A stretch of DNA of 64,000 bases from positions 26,326,707 through 26,390,706 of the forward strand of contig JAWZYU010000025.1 in assembly GCA_038380435.1 (NCBI GenBank), written 5' to 3'. The translations under genes were made by a program, and so were the position numbers. The DNA is from Ryuthela nishihirai. Lineage: Eukaryota > Arthropoda > Arachnida > Araneae > Heptathelidae. How positions within the stretch are numbered: the first letter of the stretch is position 1; each line of letters starts with the position of its first letter. Below are positions 10,260-20,739 of the stretch, piece after piece. The notes beneath the pieces were generated by a model. It had not been told where the DNA came from. It was given only the letters and a program-made list of their open reading frames with translations, and made no database searches.

Positions 10260-11330
10260 ATGCCTCGTAACTGTGTTAATAGCGCAGATACATTTTGTTT
10301 CATTTGCGGGGAAGTGATGTTTGCAAGCCAGAAAAGGACCATCACTCCAATAATGAAAGAGACGTATCAGTTTTATTTTGGATGCAAGATCGGGGACCAG
10401 GACAAGGCCTGGACAATAGCGTACCCAAATATACAATCTGCTCTCCGAACAGTTCCCCATGGTGGAGGCCTTCCCATTCCCGAACCTCCAAAAGAATTTT
10501 CCATCGATTCAGACGATGAGGATGGAGGCGAATCGGCGTCGGATTCTCCACAGCCTTCGGTGTCTAATGATGATCCATACGTCTGCCACGTTGCATCATC
10601 TGCGCCACACATTCTCACCGAAGAAGAAATGAACAACCTTGTTTGCGATCTGGAGCTGTCCAAGGTCAAAGCAGAGTTACTTGGATCAAGACTTAAACAA
10701 TGGAATCTTCTCAAGGAAAATGTCCAAGTGATTCGTCATGAGCAGTTTGCACCTTACTTCAGAAAGGAAGATGTCCTTATGTTCTGCTCAGATGTAGATA
10801 GCCTAATGAATGCCCTCGGAATCAAGCATGACCCCTCAAGAATGGCCACTATTCATAGACTTCTCGAAATTGAATCTCAAGACGGTATTGCTGCATAATG
10901 GAAATTGACTTCCATCCATTCCGGTCGGACATGCTGTCTATGTGAAAGAAACCTACGACAACCTAAAACAGCTGTTGAACTGTCTTCAATACAGCAAGTA
11001 TGGCTGTCACCTCTTTTGTGACTTGAAGGTAGCGGCTCTATTGATGGGTCTGCAGCTGGGATATACGAAGTACTGCTGTTTCTATATTAATGGGACAGCC
11101 AAGCAAAGACTTGCACTAGGCGAAGAGAAACTGGCCTCAGAGGAAATCTCTGAACGTCGGAGAGAAGAAAGTGGAACACCCAGCACTGGCAGAAACGCAC
11201 AAAATCCTGTTACCATCCCTACACATCAATCTCGATGTGATGAAAAACTTCGTAAAAGCCATGGACCGGACTGCATCAGCTTTCAAGTACTTGGCTGACA
11301 TTATGTACGAAACAGTGCTATTCTGACACC
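10260..11330 (+). pseudogene. Uncharacterised multicopy protein family, truncated and frameshifted
   Basis: The most plausible start is the ATG at 10260 (MPRNCVNSADTFCFICGE). The frame then runs 212 codons to a stop at 10896-10898. Visible parts are a Cys-containing N-terminus (CFICGEVMF, YFGCKIGDQDK), a Ser/Asp/Glu-rich acidic linker (IDSDDEDGGESASDSPQPS), and a helical part (ELSKVKAELLGSRLKQWNLL). Homology resumes in another frame at 10942 (KETYDNLKQLLNCL, CDLKVAALLMGLQLGYTKYC) and shifts again near 11190 (LLPSLHINLDVMKNFVKAMD), ending near 11330. Three parts pair with the second copy at 46957-47800, so this is a dispersed family. Similar unnamed proteins are, to my knowledge, abundant in arthropod genomes; the function is unknown. 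A deletion after GDQDKAW seems to have removed a Cys-rich part. Confidence 0.6.
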
Positions 11331-12031
11331 TCGCTTTTCTCAGAACTTGAGGTCCTTCTCACCTGGCGAATAATTTGGGAAATTTGCTACTGTGAACAAA
11401 AAGGGGCCACTCACACACATTTTCTCGCTTCCCAGAGAACTTGAGGTCCTTATAATCTGGCCAAAAATTTGGTCAAATTTGCTATTGTATGCAAAAAATA
11501 ATCCTCTCAGATCCGTGTTCCTCTGAGATCTAGAGGCCTCTCTAACCTGGCCAAATATTGAAAAAAATTGCTGTTGTCTGTAAAAAAAAGTGCCGTTCAG
11601 AGACGTGCTTCTTTTAGTCCTAGAAGCCCTTCTGACATTCCCAAAATTTGTCAAATTTGCTATTGTGAAAAAACACATTTTCTCACTTCTCTAAGAACTT
11701 GAGGCCCTTCTGATCGCCAATAATTTGGTCAAATTTGCTATTGTATGCAAAAAAGCGCCGCTCAGAGACGTGTTCCTCTGATACCTTTAAGGCTCCTCTG
11801 ATCTGGCCAAAAATTTGGTCAAATTTGCTATTGTATGCAAAAAGAAGTGCCGCTCAGAGACCTGCTCCTCTGAGACCTTGAGGTCCTTCTAACGTGCTCA
11901 ATTTGACCTTGTGTGAAAAAAAATAGGTCGCTCCGAGACATCTTCTCGCTTCTTTAAGATATTGAGGTCCGTCTGACCTCAATATCCATTGTGTGAAAAA
12001 AAAATCCGCTTAGAGGTGAAACAACCAAACA
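11310..12031 (+). repeat. Eight-unit tandem array derived from a SINE-B tail
   Basis: About eight degenerate units of 75-95 bp repeat the plan CTCTGAGA...TTGAGGTCCTTCTGA, CTGGCCAAA, ATTTGGTCAAATTTGCTATTG, TGCAAAAAAGTGCCGCTCAG. The CTGGCC, GTGCAAAAAAGTGCCGCTCAG and final GAGGTGAAACAACCAAAC blocks are those of the SINE-B 3' end (compare 51745-51805). The array reads as a SINE-B whose 3' domain has been amplified in tandem before the terminal sequence. Confidence 0.6.
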
Positions 12032-12839
12032 GGAATTGATTATTGAAAGAAGAGTGGGAACTGAAAAACTTCCATCAACCGCGAGCATTTAGGAGCAACC
12101 CATTAGGATGAGTAATGGCTTTGACCTGCGAATGAAACCATCTCCTCCTCCATGTCATCAAAATCAATGCATTGCTCGCTGCGAATTCAGCACGCACAGG
12201 ATTAATAGAACGAGCCGAATGTAAGGCCACTGGATCAGGTAGACTTTATAAACGACAGAAGGAACAACGGAAGGAGGCTGAGTTTACAATCATAAAATGG
12301 GAGAGTATTTTAAGGCTATTCAAACTGCTAAATTGGGAAATTTTTAATTCATTCTATGTTATTTATGATCTCTGAAAAGTTAAGAGTATAAGATCGTATT
12401 ACTTAGAGAAATGAAATTAATTTCGAGGGAATATAGGGCACCTGCAGTGGCGGCGGCTATCTATTTTGGAAATGAGTTTAATTTGGATGAGCGATTTAGT
12501 CAGATATTTTTTTTTAAGTTGCATTAAGTTACCTATTTCCCATTTTTTTTTGGCAAGGGATAATTTTTCTATGAAAGGGTAAATTGAGGTAATTTTCATT
12601 GCAAATTCATAAATAATTTAGTAATTTTTTATGAAAGACTAAATGAGGGGTAAATTTTTTTCAGCCTGTAATGAGTGCCGGATCTAGGATCCGCTCAAGG
12701 TATCAGAAACAGAGAAATATTTACAATGTGGTTTTAACACTTATTGTGATTTACACTACGGTACAGTCGCTCAAAAAATATCCGAACACTATGGTTGATT
12801 ACAGAATTCAGAAAAAATATCTGGCAACGATTTTTTTAG
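12032..12839. other. Spacer with weak coding-like patch
   Basis: At 12170-12300 the + strand is open and charged (KRQKEQRKEAEF) and contains a CAGGTAGAC donor-like site, but no similarity is recognised. The rest is AT-rich. Confidence 0.25.
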
Positions 12840-12898
12840 AAATTAGTGATCTGGCAACCTTTGTGTACTGTACACGAAGGTTGCCAGATCGCTAATTT
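12840..12898. repeat. Near-perfect 29-bp inverted repeat (hairpin)
   Basis: The arms at 12840-12868 and 12870-12898 are separated by one base and mismatch at two positions. The core is GATCTGGCAACC...GGTTGCCAGATC. It is likely the core of a small palindromic MITE. Confidence 0.8.
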
Positions 12899-12929
12899 TA
12901 TTTAATATGATTGATTAATTAATTTGATT

Positions 12930-13080
12930 TAATTAATTAAATCTCTAATTAAATTTCTATTTGATTTTTATTCTTTTAAACACATTTTTTATTTTATAAA
13001 CTTATAAAAATAATTATATGTACATATATAAAGTAAATGATCCTTCATAAAGAAAATAATGTCAATAATTCATTTAATAA
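12930..13080. repeat. Second copy of the dispersed AT-rich repeat
   Basis: It matches 7620-7790 in the same orientation (TTTTATTTTATAAACTTATA, ATTATATGTACATATATAAAGTAAAT, TTCATAAAGAAAATAAT), with moderate divergence. The 13100-13640 stretch that follows holds nothing recognised except the inverted copy of the 7497 phrase. Confidence 0.65.
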
Positions 13081-13640
13081 ATTTATATTACGCACACTAA
13101 ACTTCAAAAAACAAAACAAAATTTTTTCCATTTCTTCTATTAAATATCTAAACACCTCTAACTTTAAACGCGAAATGAGAGACCAAGACTAACGTATGTA
13201 TTGAAGGTAAAAATTGAGGGGAATTCCCGGAACTCAATGTTGCCACTTTATTCCGAATGAAGAAGGTTTTATACAATTTTTCCGTAAAATAGAGAATAAA
13301 ATAGAGAAAACTTGTTGTGTAGTTATGTTAGTGTAGTTTTTATTTTGGGGATTTTAGTGCAAAATATGTGCATCTATGTTACATTTTCAAAGTTAAAACT
13401 ACTTCGAAAAATGTATCCATAAAAGCGGCATCTTTGTTATAAATATAAATATAAATTCTAGGAATTTTTTCTTGAATAAGAATATTTTTTCAGAATTAAT
13501 TTCAAATGGAGAATTTTAAACAGGCACCGTTTGAACCGTGTTAGATCAAAATAAATCGTGTAAAAAGAGAAATGGAATTTTTTTATAACTGTGTTAAATC
13601 AAAATCGTGTAAAAAATCCGTGTAAAAACAGAATTGGGTG

Positions 13641-14540
13641 TCAATTCTTATCTAACCTAAAAAAGAATTTTTCATTTATCTCTAAATACAAACAGTTATC
13701 TGCTAAAACAAAAAAAAGTGTTTTCCCACCCCCTCTGGGTCTAAGAGGTCAATTCATTGTCACCAATGAGAACATCGTGACATTCACATTCCATCACCAA
13801 AATTTAAAATTTCTAGATTAAATACGTCATATGCAATATTTGTTTCAAATTTTGGAATTTGCAAATTTTTCCACCATAGAGAGAGCAATTATAGTTTTAA
13901 AAAGTGTGAATCATAATATTTTATCTATTCCTATCTCTCCAAAAAGAATTTTACATTTATCTCAAAGAAAAGAAAAAACAAAAAAAAAAGTTATCTGATA
14001 AAACTAAAAAGTTGTGTTTTACCACCCCCTCTGGTCTAGGGTTTTATTTTGGGACTCATTACTGGCAATGGAAACTTCGTGACCTTCACATTCCACCACC
14101 AAAATTTCAAATTTCTAGCATAGATACATCATTCGCAATATTCATTTGAAATTTTGAATTTCACTTTTTCCACCGCTAGAGGGCACAATTATAGCTTTCG
14201 AGAGATTCTGAAAGTGCACATCGTGACATTTCTTCAATACCTATCTAACACAAAAAGAATTTTTGATTTGTCCTTTTTAACAAAAAAAAGTTCGATGTCT
14301 ACAGACAGACTGACGACAAAGCGAAACTATTATCGCGTTTTCTTTAGAAAATGAGATAAAAACACACAATTATCGCATAAATCCAAAAATTTCGTTTTCC
14401 TACCCCTTCTTAGGGTAAAAAAAAAATCATTGCTCTCAACGCAAACTTCATGACATTCGCTTTGATAATCAAAAATTCAAAATTCTAAATATAATTACAT
14501 TCCTTGCAATATTAGTTTGAAATTTGCAACTTTCAAAAGT
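13641..14540 (+). repeat. Tandem satellite-like units (about 280-310 bp), + orientation
   Basis: Three units begin near 13648, 13930 and 14240 with CTATCTAAC...AAAAAGAATTTTT...TTATCT. Each carries a poly-C/CTCTGGGTCTA box, a 'caatggaaacttcgtgac'-like box, CATTCCACCACCAAAATTT and, in two units, a TAGAGGGCACAATTATAG box. The same family is inverted at 19.06-20.26 kb and direct again at 20.74-21.48 kb. Confidence 0.7.
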
Positions 14541-14549
14541 CGACTTTAT

Positions 14550-14763
14550 GAGTCATAGCCGAGTGGTTAGCACGCTTGGTTACTGATCTAAGGGACCTGG
14601 GTTCGAGCCCCGGATTTAGGCATGGATGTGTGTGTCGTTTTTCTGCTGAGGTCCTGCCATCCTCTCAGATCTTCTACTGTGGCATATAAACTGACAGGCT
14701 CCTGTCAGACCTCTGTGGCAAGCAGCTGCTTGAGGAGGTATTTATTTTATTTATTTATTTATA
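14550..14763 (+). repeat. SINE-A, full length
   Basis: Head CATAGCCGAGTGGTTAGCAC, B-box GGGTTCGAGCCCCGG, canonical body and tail, then TTTA repeats. It is inserted directly after the third satellite unit. Confidence 0.87.
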
Positions 14764-15008
14764 TCAAATGAAAGTTTTGAAGGTAGGTGTTTGTGCGGCA
14801 AAAAAATAAAGAAATTACGCCCAGGTTCGAGTTTCACTGTACTCGCTTCCAGATAGTCTTCGTTAATCCCGACCCTTCTCTGCGTGAGGAAGGAAATGTT
14901 GATGGCTTGGAAAGGACGCTATCGGTGGGATGGGGTGCGATCCCTGTGCAGGACAGCCATGCGTACAGGGCATGGCTGTCCTGCACAGGGATCGCATGTT
15001 GATCACCC
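14764..15008 (+). repeat. Remnant of fold-back module and SINE-B with a snap-back duplication
   Basis: The start (TCAAATGAAAGTTTTGAAGG) is a fold-back family end. From about 14820 the blocks CCCAGGTTCGAGT, GGCTTGGAAAGG and GTGGGATGGG follow SINE-B order. They lead into the perfect hairpin annotated at 14936-14996. Confidence 0.5.
14936..14996. repeat. Perfect 27-bp inverted repeat
   Basis: The arms at 14936-14962 and 14970-14996 are exact reverse complements around a 7-base loop, GTACAGG. The arm (CTGTGCAGGACAGCCATGC) is itself SINE-B-like. Confidence 0.92.
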
Positions 15009-15009
15009 C

Positions 15010-16780
15010 GTCTAAAGTAACTCGGAGTTGGCAAAATTCGAAGCGACTTCGTAAAATCTAGGTAAGTTGTGAAAATTTGTAATTATTTTTTTTGGAAAAT
15101 TAAGGAGAGGTGTCAAAATTGAGGCAACTTGGCAAATCTAAGGCAGTTTGAAAAATGGAGATACGGCAAAATTTAGAGCAATTGGCAAAATTCGAAGCCA
15201 CTTACTAAAATACAAGTGAGTTGGCAAAATCGGAACAATTTGGCAAAATCTTAGGGAGTTGGCAAAATCTTGGGGGAATTGACAAAATTCGGAGTGACTT
15301 GGCAAAATGGTGGGGAGTTGGCAAAATTCAGGTGAGATGTGGAAATTAGGACTTGTTTCTGTAAAATTATGGCGAGTTGACAAAATCTAGGGTTAGTTGG
15401 CAAAATTCGCAGTGACTTGGCAAAATCGTGGGGAGTTGGCAAAATTCAGGTGAGAAATGAAAATTTGAATTTTTTTCTGTAAAATTATGGCGAGTTGGCA
15501 AAATCTAGGAGAGTTGGCAAAACTTAGGGAGTTGGCAAAATCTAGGGGCAGTTGGCAAAATCTAGGGGTAGTTGGCAAAATCTAGGGGTAGTTGGAAAAA
15601 CTAGGGGCAGTTGACAAAATTCGGAGTGACTTGGAAAAATCGTGGAGAGTTTACAAAATTCAGATGAGATGTAAAAATTGCAATCATTTTTTGTAAAATT
15701 ATGGCGTGTTGGCAAAATCGAGATAACTTTGCAATATCTAGGAGAGTTGGCAAATCTTGGGGGAGTTGGAAAAATTCAAACTAGCTTTGCAAAAATCAGG
15801 TGTGATGTAAAATTGGGATTTTTTTCTCTAAAATTGTGGCGAGATGGCAAAATCTAGGGCAGTTGGCAAAATTCGAATCCACTTGGTAAAATACGGGCGA
15901 TTTGTGAAAATTGGGATTGTTTTTATGAAATTAAGGAGAGTTTATAAAATCGAGAAAACTTTGTAAAATCTAGGGAAGTTGGCAAAACTGAAACCACTTG
16001 GTAAAGGTACAGGTGAGTTGTAAAAATTGGGATTGGTTTTGTGAAATTAAGGAGAATTGGAAAAACCACAAACTCTTGGCAAAATCTAGGGGAGTTGGCA
16101 AAATTCGAAGCCACTTGGTAAAATACGGGCGATTTGTGAAAATTGGGATTGTTTTTGTGAAATTAAGGAGAATCGATAAAATTCGAAGTGACTTGGGAAA
16201 TTCAGGGGAGATGTAAAAATTGCGATTTTTTCTGTAAAATTACGGCGAGTTGGAAAAATCTAGAGTAGTTGGCAAAATTCGAATCCACTTGGTAAAATAT
16301 AGGCGAGTTGTTAAAATTGAGATTTATTTTGTGAAATTAAGGAGTGTTGGACAAATCGAGGTAACTTAAGAAAATGTAGGGCAGTTTGCAAAATTCGAAT
16401 CCACTTGGAAAATACGGGCGAGTTTTGATAATTGGGACTGGGTTTGTGAAATTTAGGATAGTTGACTAAAATCGTGAATACTTGACAAAATCTTGGGGAG
16501 TTTGAATAGGTTTAAGTGATTTGGGAAATTTAGGAGAGATGTAAAGATTGGGATTAGTTTCATGAAATTAATGAGAGTTGGCCAAAACAATGGAAAATTC
16601 ACACTGACTTACTGACTTGCTACAATTCAGACGATATGTTTATATAGGATTTTTTTCTATGAAATTATAGCTAGTTGGCAAAATTGGAAGTTAATGGCAA
16701 ATTAAGGGTTAGTTGGCAAAATCGAAAGCCCAATTGGCAAAATGTAGGAGAGTTGTGAAAATTAAAAATTACCCCCCCCC
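15010..16780. repeat. Degenerate minisatellite of GTTGGCAAAATCTAGGG-type monomers
   Basis: The whole 1.77 kb is built from roughly 25-30-bp variants of 'agttggcaaaatctagggg'. A higher-order pattern of about 150-170 bp adds GAAGTGACTTGGCAAAAT, GATGTGAAAATTGGGATT, TTTTCTGTAAAATTATGGCG. Apparent open frames on the - strand (rich in FANSPRFCQ) are translations of the repeat and are not genes. It ends near poly-C tracts and, at about 16890-16908, a hAT-like terminus (CTTCGCTACGCCCCTG). Confidence 0.85.
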
Positions 16781-16908
16781 CCACGTAGCGAAAATCTAAA
16801 AATCTAGTGTAAGTTTGCTCAGTTGGCACAAAATTTTAATTACGAGTTGCAAATTTTTTTATTTTTCCTCCCCCCCCCAACCATAGACCTTCGCTACGCC
16901 CCTGTCTG

Positions 16909-17569
16909 TTCCGTTATAATATTTCTTGGATGTCTTTGACATATTTTACCTAACAGCTCTTCAGTGGTCTCCTTTCTTAACTGAACTCTGAGTTTAACAC
17001 AGTTATAAAAAACTTAACTGAGCTCGTTTGAAGCAGATACTGCATAAAATGAAACATATTTATTTCATAAAACAATTGTGGGTGATCAACGTAATTCGGT
17101 GTCTGACCGTTATTTTAACTCAATGGAATTAATTGATTGTGATATGTTCATCGTACTTGTTATCAAGTGTTCAAACGCACTTGTTATTTGAAATTCAAGG
17201 TTTTTTTTTTTAGCTTTAGAGCAATAGGGAAGTACATATATGAATCTGTGTCCATTACTAAACTTCTTGTAGGGTTTAATACGTATATGAACAACTCTCA
17301 ATCAGAAAAAGCTTTATTAATAGGAACTGATGAATATTTAATGATTAAGAAATGTTGTATACTAATTTCAGTAAATAATAGACTGCAATTAGTAATAAAT
17401 ATACTGAATAAATTGAATTATGAATGACCTAACGGTCATGGAAGCGTGCTTCTGAAAAAACTCCAATAGAAAGCAGTAGGTACTAAACTAAAATTGTACA
17501 ATGGTGCTAAAGTTGTACCTTGAAAACAGAACTTACTATACATTTGAAAGTAATATGGCAGTCCTAGAG
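16909..17569. other. AT-rich spacer
   Basis: No convincing gene. An 86-codon + frame at 17167-17427 has no recognisable domain and is AT-driven. Confidence 0.4.
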
Positions 17570-18140
17570 ATCCTGTATAGTTAGAATCTAACATCCTTCT
17601 TTAAAAACTGGACCATTTTGTAAAAGGGACCTTGGCCCCTTTATCATCTGGTATACGAGAAAAAGTTTTTTTTGTATGCGTCAAAAAGTAGGGACCAGTA
17701 CAATGAAGTGCTAGCGACCCTACATGTTGGCGATAGGCTTTTGGCCGCAGGCCACCTAATAATGAAGGAGGTGGTTGAAGTTTGGTGCCAAGGAAGTGCT
17801 GCGTCGTAGTTTTGTGGCAAGGGGGTAGAGAGGGGAGAGATTTGGAGTAAAATTCTTCTGGGAGTGAAGGCTGGCCTTCTTCTTCTTCTTATACATCCTT
17901 CTTTCTTAGCTGGACCTATTTGTAAAGGGGGCCTCGGCCCCCTTATCATCAGGTCCATACGCATAAAGGGCAGTGGGTGCGGATGAAAACAGCAAGGACT
18001 GGCCAGCACAGTGAAGGCTGGCAATCGTACATATTGGCAATTGGGCTTTAGGCCGCAGGCCGCCCAGTGGTGGAGAGGCAGATGTAGAAGGGTGAAGGAG
18101 AATAAATACCAGTTGCATGTCATGTGAAGGGGGGGGGGGG
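17570..18140. repeat. Direct duplication of a roughly 320-bp GC-richer repeat
   Basis: Unit 1 starts at about 17570 and unit 2 at about 17894. Shared boxes are CATCCTTCTTT, TGGACC.TTTTGTAAA, CTTGGCCCC..TTATCATC.GGT, TTGGCCGCAGGCC and GAAGG. The units are diverged, so the duplication is old. Long - strand frames are overlapping and unsupported. Confidence 0.65.
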
Positions 18141-18771
18141 AAGGGGGAGAGAGATAGAGGAAGAAGTAGTGTATATATTATTTTTTTTTATAATTTTCCG
18201 AGTGACGAATGTTATGTTATTTTATGAAGTTGTGGCCATGGTTGGTTGCCAGTATGGTAGATTTGAGTCAATCAAAGGGGGATGAAATATTTGGTGGGGG
18301 AGCAGAGACGGTGGGATAGGTAAAACTCCTGTGTCAGGAAGATGGAGAAGGAAATATTTATGGATGCTTATCTAACACCAGAGGTTAGCATTGGGTTGCC
18401 CTGCCATGCAGTGAAATGTTGCGCAGGGGTGGATCAGGGAAAAGTCATAGATCAGTGACAGCCATATATATATGGGAAGGAGTATGATAAAGATAATCTT
18501 TTATTTTGGGAGGAGAAGGGAGGAAAATGATATAGCAACGTTATATGAGTTGGAAATCAAATTTATGTGTTCAGTGTGTGGTGGTCAGTGTTTGCCATCT
18601 CGGTGATTCACTGCCATTGGTTGATTCTGTCACATGGTTTATGGATGCCATGTTTTGTCGTACCGTGAGATGAAAGCCTATGAGTTAGTGTAGGTACCAA
18701 AACTTCCCATTGTTAAAGTTTTATGTATTTCTATCACTTTTTTTGTCTATAAAAGCTGTCATATTTTGTGA
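18141..18771. other. Spacer; purine tract at its start
   Basis: A G/A tract runs at about 18127-18165. Nothing else is recognised. A TATAAAAG box at 18748-18755 lies only 16 bases before the THAP-like ATG. Confidence 0.4.
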
Positions 18772-18891
18772 ATGCCTCACTGCGCTGCAATTGAGTGTAA
18801 AAATTTCGCTCAAAGAAATAAATTAATGAATATTTTTTTTCCGAGGGACTCCATCAGAAGACGGATTGGCTACAAAAGTGAAATGAGTTAA
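18772..18891 (+). pseudogene. THAP-domain N-terminus (fragment)
   Basis: The ATG at 18772 opens 39 codons (MPHCAAIECKNFAQRNKLM, then FFPRDSIRRR) ending in TAA. The MPxCAAxxC start, the C-x4-C spacing and the later FPRD box are the signature of a THAP zinc-finger domain, a DNA-binding fold found in cellular factors and in P-element transposases. The second zinc pair (C-x2-H), the conserved Trp and the rest of the protein are absent. It is either a first exon without a visible donor or, more likely, a transposon or gene relic. Confidence 0.5.
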
Positions 18892-18959
18892 CTGAAAACC
18901 AACAAATAATTTCTTTTAAGGTTCGTTTGAAAAACGAGCTGATGTTTTCACTTTGTCGT

Positions 18960-19042
18960 CTGCCTATGCCAGTATTTGTTCGTCTGTCTGTCCATCTATC
19001 TACTGTCTGTCGATCTGTCTTTCCACCTGTCTGTCTGTCTAT
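18960..19042. repeat. CTGT/TCTG microsatellite
   Basis: Imperfect (TCTG)n run, for example GTCTGTCTGTCC and CTGTCTGTCTGTCTAT. Confidence 0.8.
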
Positions 19043-19496
19043 AGACAAAGTTCACTTTTATCATTTTTTTTTACTTTTAGAGCTAAATTAAAAATTCTTT
19101 TTGGGTTGGATAGGTGTCGAACAAATATTGCGATTCGCAATTTTGAAAATTTTCAATAACTGTAATAGCGCCCTCTAGCAGTGCGAAAAGACGGAAAATG
19201 CTAAAATTTTAAACGAATATTGCACACAAACTATTTACACTGGAAATCAGAAATTTTGGTAGTAGAGTGTTATGGTCAGAAGGTTTACAATGGCAACAAG
19301 GCTTTGACGGTCTTAGCCAAAAGGGGGTGCAAAAATGAAACTTTTCCTTAAAGAGATAAACGAAATTATATATTTTTTTTGTTTTACAGGCACTAACAAA
19401 ATGTTAATAATTCTAACAATATTTGATAATCTCAGTGTTACCTGTAGACGTTTAAACGTCCATAAATCAATAAATGTTTTTGTGGAAAAAATTTCG

Positions 19497-19575
19497 CCGA
19501 CATATGGGATTCGAACCCGCATCTCTCCAGAAACATGCCAGAGTATTCTAACCTGTTGAACTAATGCCATATGTC
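19497..19575 (-). repeat. tRNA-like sequence, inverted partner 1
   Basis: The reverse strand has an A-box-like TTAGTTCAACAGG and a B-box GGGTTCGAATCCC. The terminal 9 bases GACATATGG / CCATATGTC can pair. The cloverleaf is not canonical (D stem and anticodon stem are poor), so it is a tRNA-derived element and not a tRNA gene. Confidence 0.5.
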
Positions 19576-19799
19576 TTTTTTCGACTAATAATGACTATCA
19601 TTCTTCCCGTGAATTTTGGGCGCCTCCATATGACATCTATGATCTCGAGTGGCAACTATTTCTTTTTTAGTGCTCTGAGTAAGATTGATATAAATAATGA
19701 AGTCACATCACGCTATTTAGCGTTATTGAATGATTTAACCTTTTATCTCGGCATTACTGTAGACGTTTAAACGTCTGTAAATCAATAATTTTTTTTGTC

Positions 19800-19882
19800 A
19801 AAACAGCCCGCGTTAGTTTAACAAGTTAGAATACTCTGGCATGTTTCTGGAGAGATGCGGGTTCGAATCTGTATGTCGGCAA
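19800..19882 (+). repeat. tRNA-like sequence, inverted partner 2
   Basis: Over about 65 bases it matches the complement of 19497-19575 (TTAGAATACTCTGGCATGTT, TCTGGAGAGATGCGGGTTCG). The two form a large inverted pair around 19.69 kb inside the satellite-like region. Confidence 0.6.
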
Positions 19883-20370
19883 AAAAATTTTCCACAAAAA
19901 TATTAATATTTACATTTTTCGAATATCCATCAGTTGGAATTTCCAGTGTTTAAGAGTGCTAAAGGGGTATATAAAAACTTCAAAGGCGACCTCTAACGGT
20001 GGAAGAAGCTGGAAAATACCAAATTTTTAAATAAATATTGCAAACGATCTATTTTTGCTAGAAACTTAAATTTTTGGTCATAGAATGGTAATGGTCAAGG
20101 GGTTTACACTAATAGTAATGATTTGTCCCGTTGGTAAAATGCAACTTCAACAGATAAATGAAAAACTTTTTTTTCACATTACAGGTACTAATAAAATATT
20201 AACAGTATATTTTTTCAATTGCACACTAGTTCGAATTTCTACTGTCAGTGTACTGAAATTGTAAAATAACTAGAAGAACGCATATCGACACTGGCGCATA
20301 TGAGAATCTCATTTTCAAAGAAAATGAAGTTCTCCCTTTGCCTACTTCTTCACTCCTTAAAAGTTTTAAT

Positions 20371-20492
20371 TATGGATGTTCGTTTTGTTTTTCTGCTGAG
20401 GTCCCGCCATCCTCATGGACCTTCTACTATGGCGTATAAACTGACAGTCTCCTGTCAGATCTCTGTACAAGCAGTTGCTTGAGGGGTTATTC
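20371..20492 (+). repeat. SINE-A, 5'-truncated
   Basis: It starts at the TATGGATGTT...TTTTTCTGCTGAGG body and runs to the tail GCTTGAGGGGTTATT. The tRNA-like head is missing. Confidence 0.8.
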
Positions 20493-20739
20493 ATTTTTTA
20501 ATGTATGATGGGAGAAATGCACATAGAGTATTTTATTAGTAATTATAAAACATAAAAAGTATTTGTCTTTTAGTTTTTTAAACATAAAAAGTTGCTTTTC
20601 TCTCGCTGCTTTGAAAATAGTGGGCAGATCATTGCTGTCAGTGGAATATCTACCAAAACAAAACTCTACACGCCGAAATTTCTACCATAAACATGATCTC
20701 TGATGATATAAATTAAAACTACCTTCGAAAATGCGAATT

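Larger units (their letters stand above)
19060..20260 (-). repeat. Satellite-like family, inverted orientation
   Basis: Reverse-oriented copies of the units at 13.6-14.5 kb: AAATTCTTTTTGGGTTGGATAGG near 19090, GCGCCCTCTAG near 19170 and CCTCTAACGGTGG near 19990. With the direct copies at 20.74-21.48 kb this makes an inverted arrangement of the same family. Confidence 0.6.

Noticed and set aside
10373..10714. Minus-strand frame antisense to the multicopy protein remnant
   Set aside because: It is a shadow of the plus-strand coding frame, whose protein is supported by the second copy at 47 kb.
15138..16216. Several open frames rich in FANSPRFCQ and similar repeats
   Set aside because: They are direct translations of the 25-30-bp minisatellite monomers, overlap each other in different frames and have no start or splice context.
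15010..16780. CRISPR-like array
   Set aside because: Monomers are contiguous and degenerate, with no unique spacers, in a eukaryotic genome; it is a minisatellite.
17644..18123. 159-codon minus-strand frame and its overlap
   Set aside because: It spans the junction of two diverged copies of a direct repeat and matches no domain.
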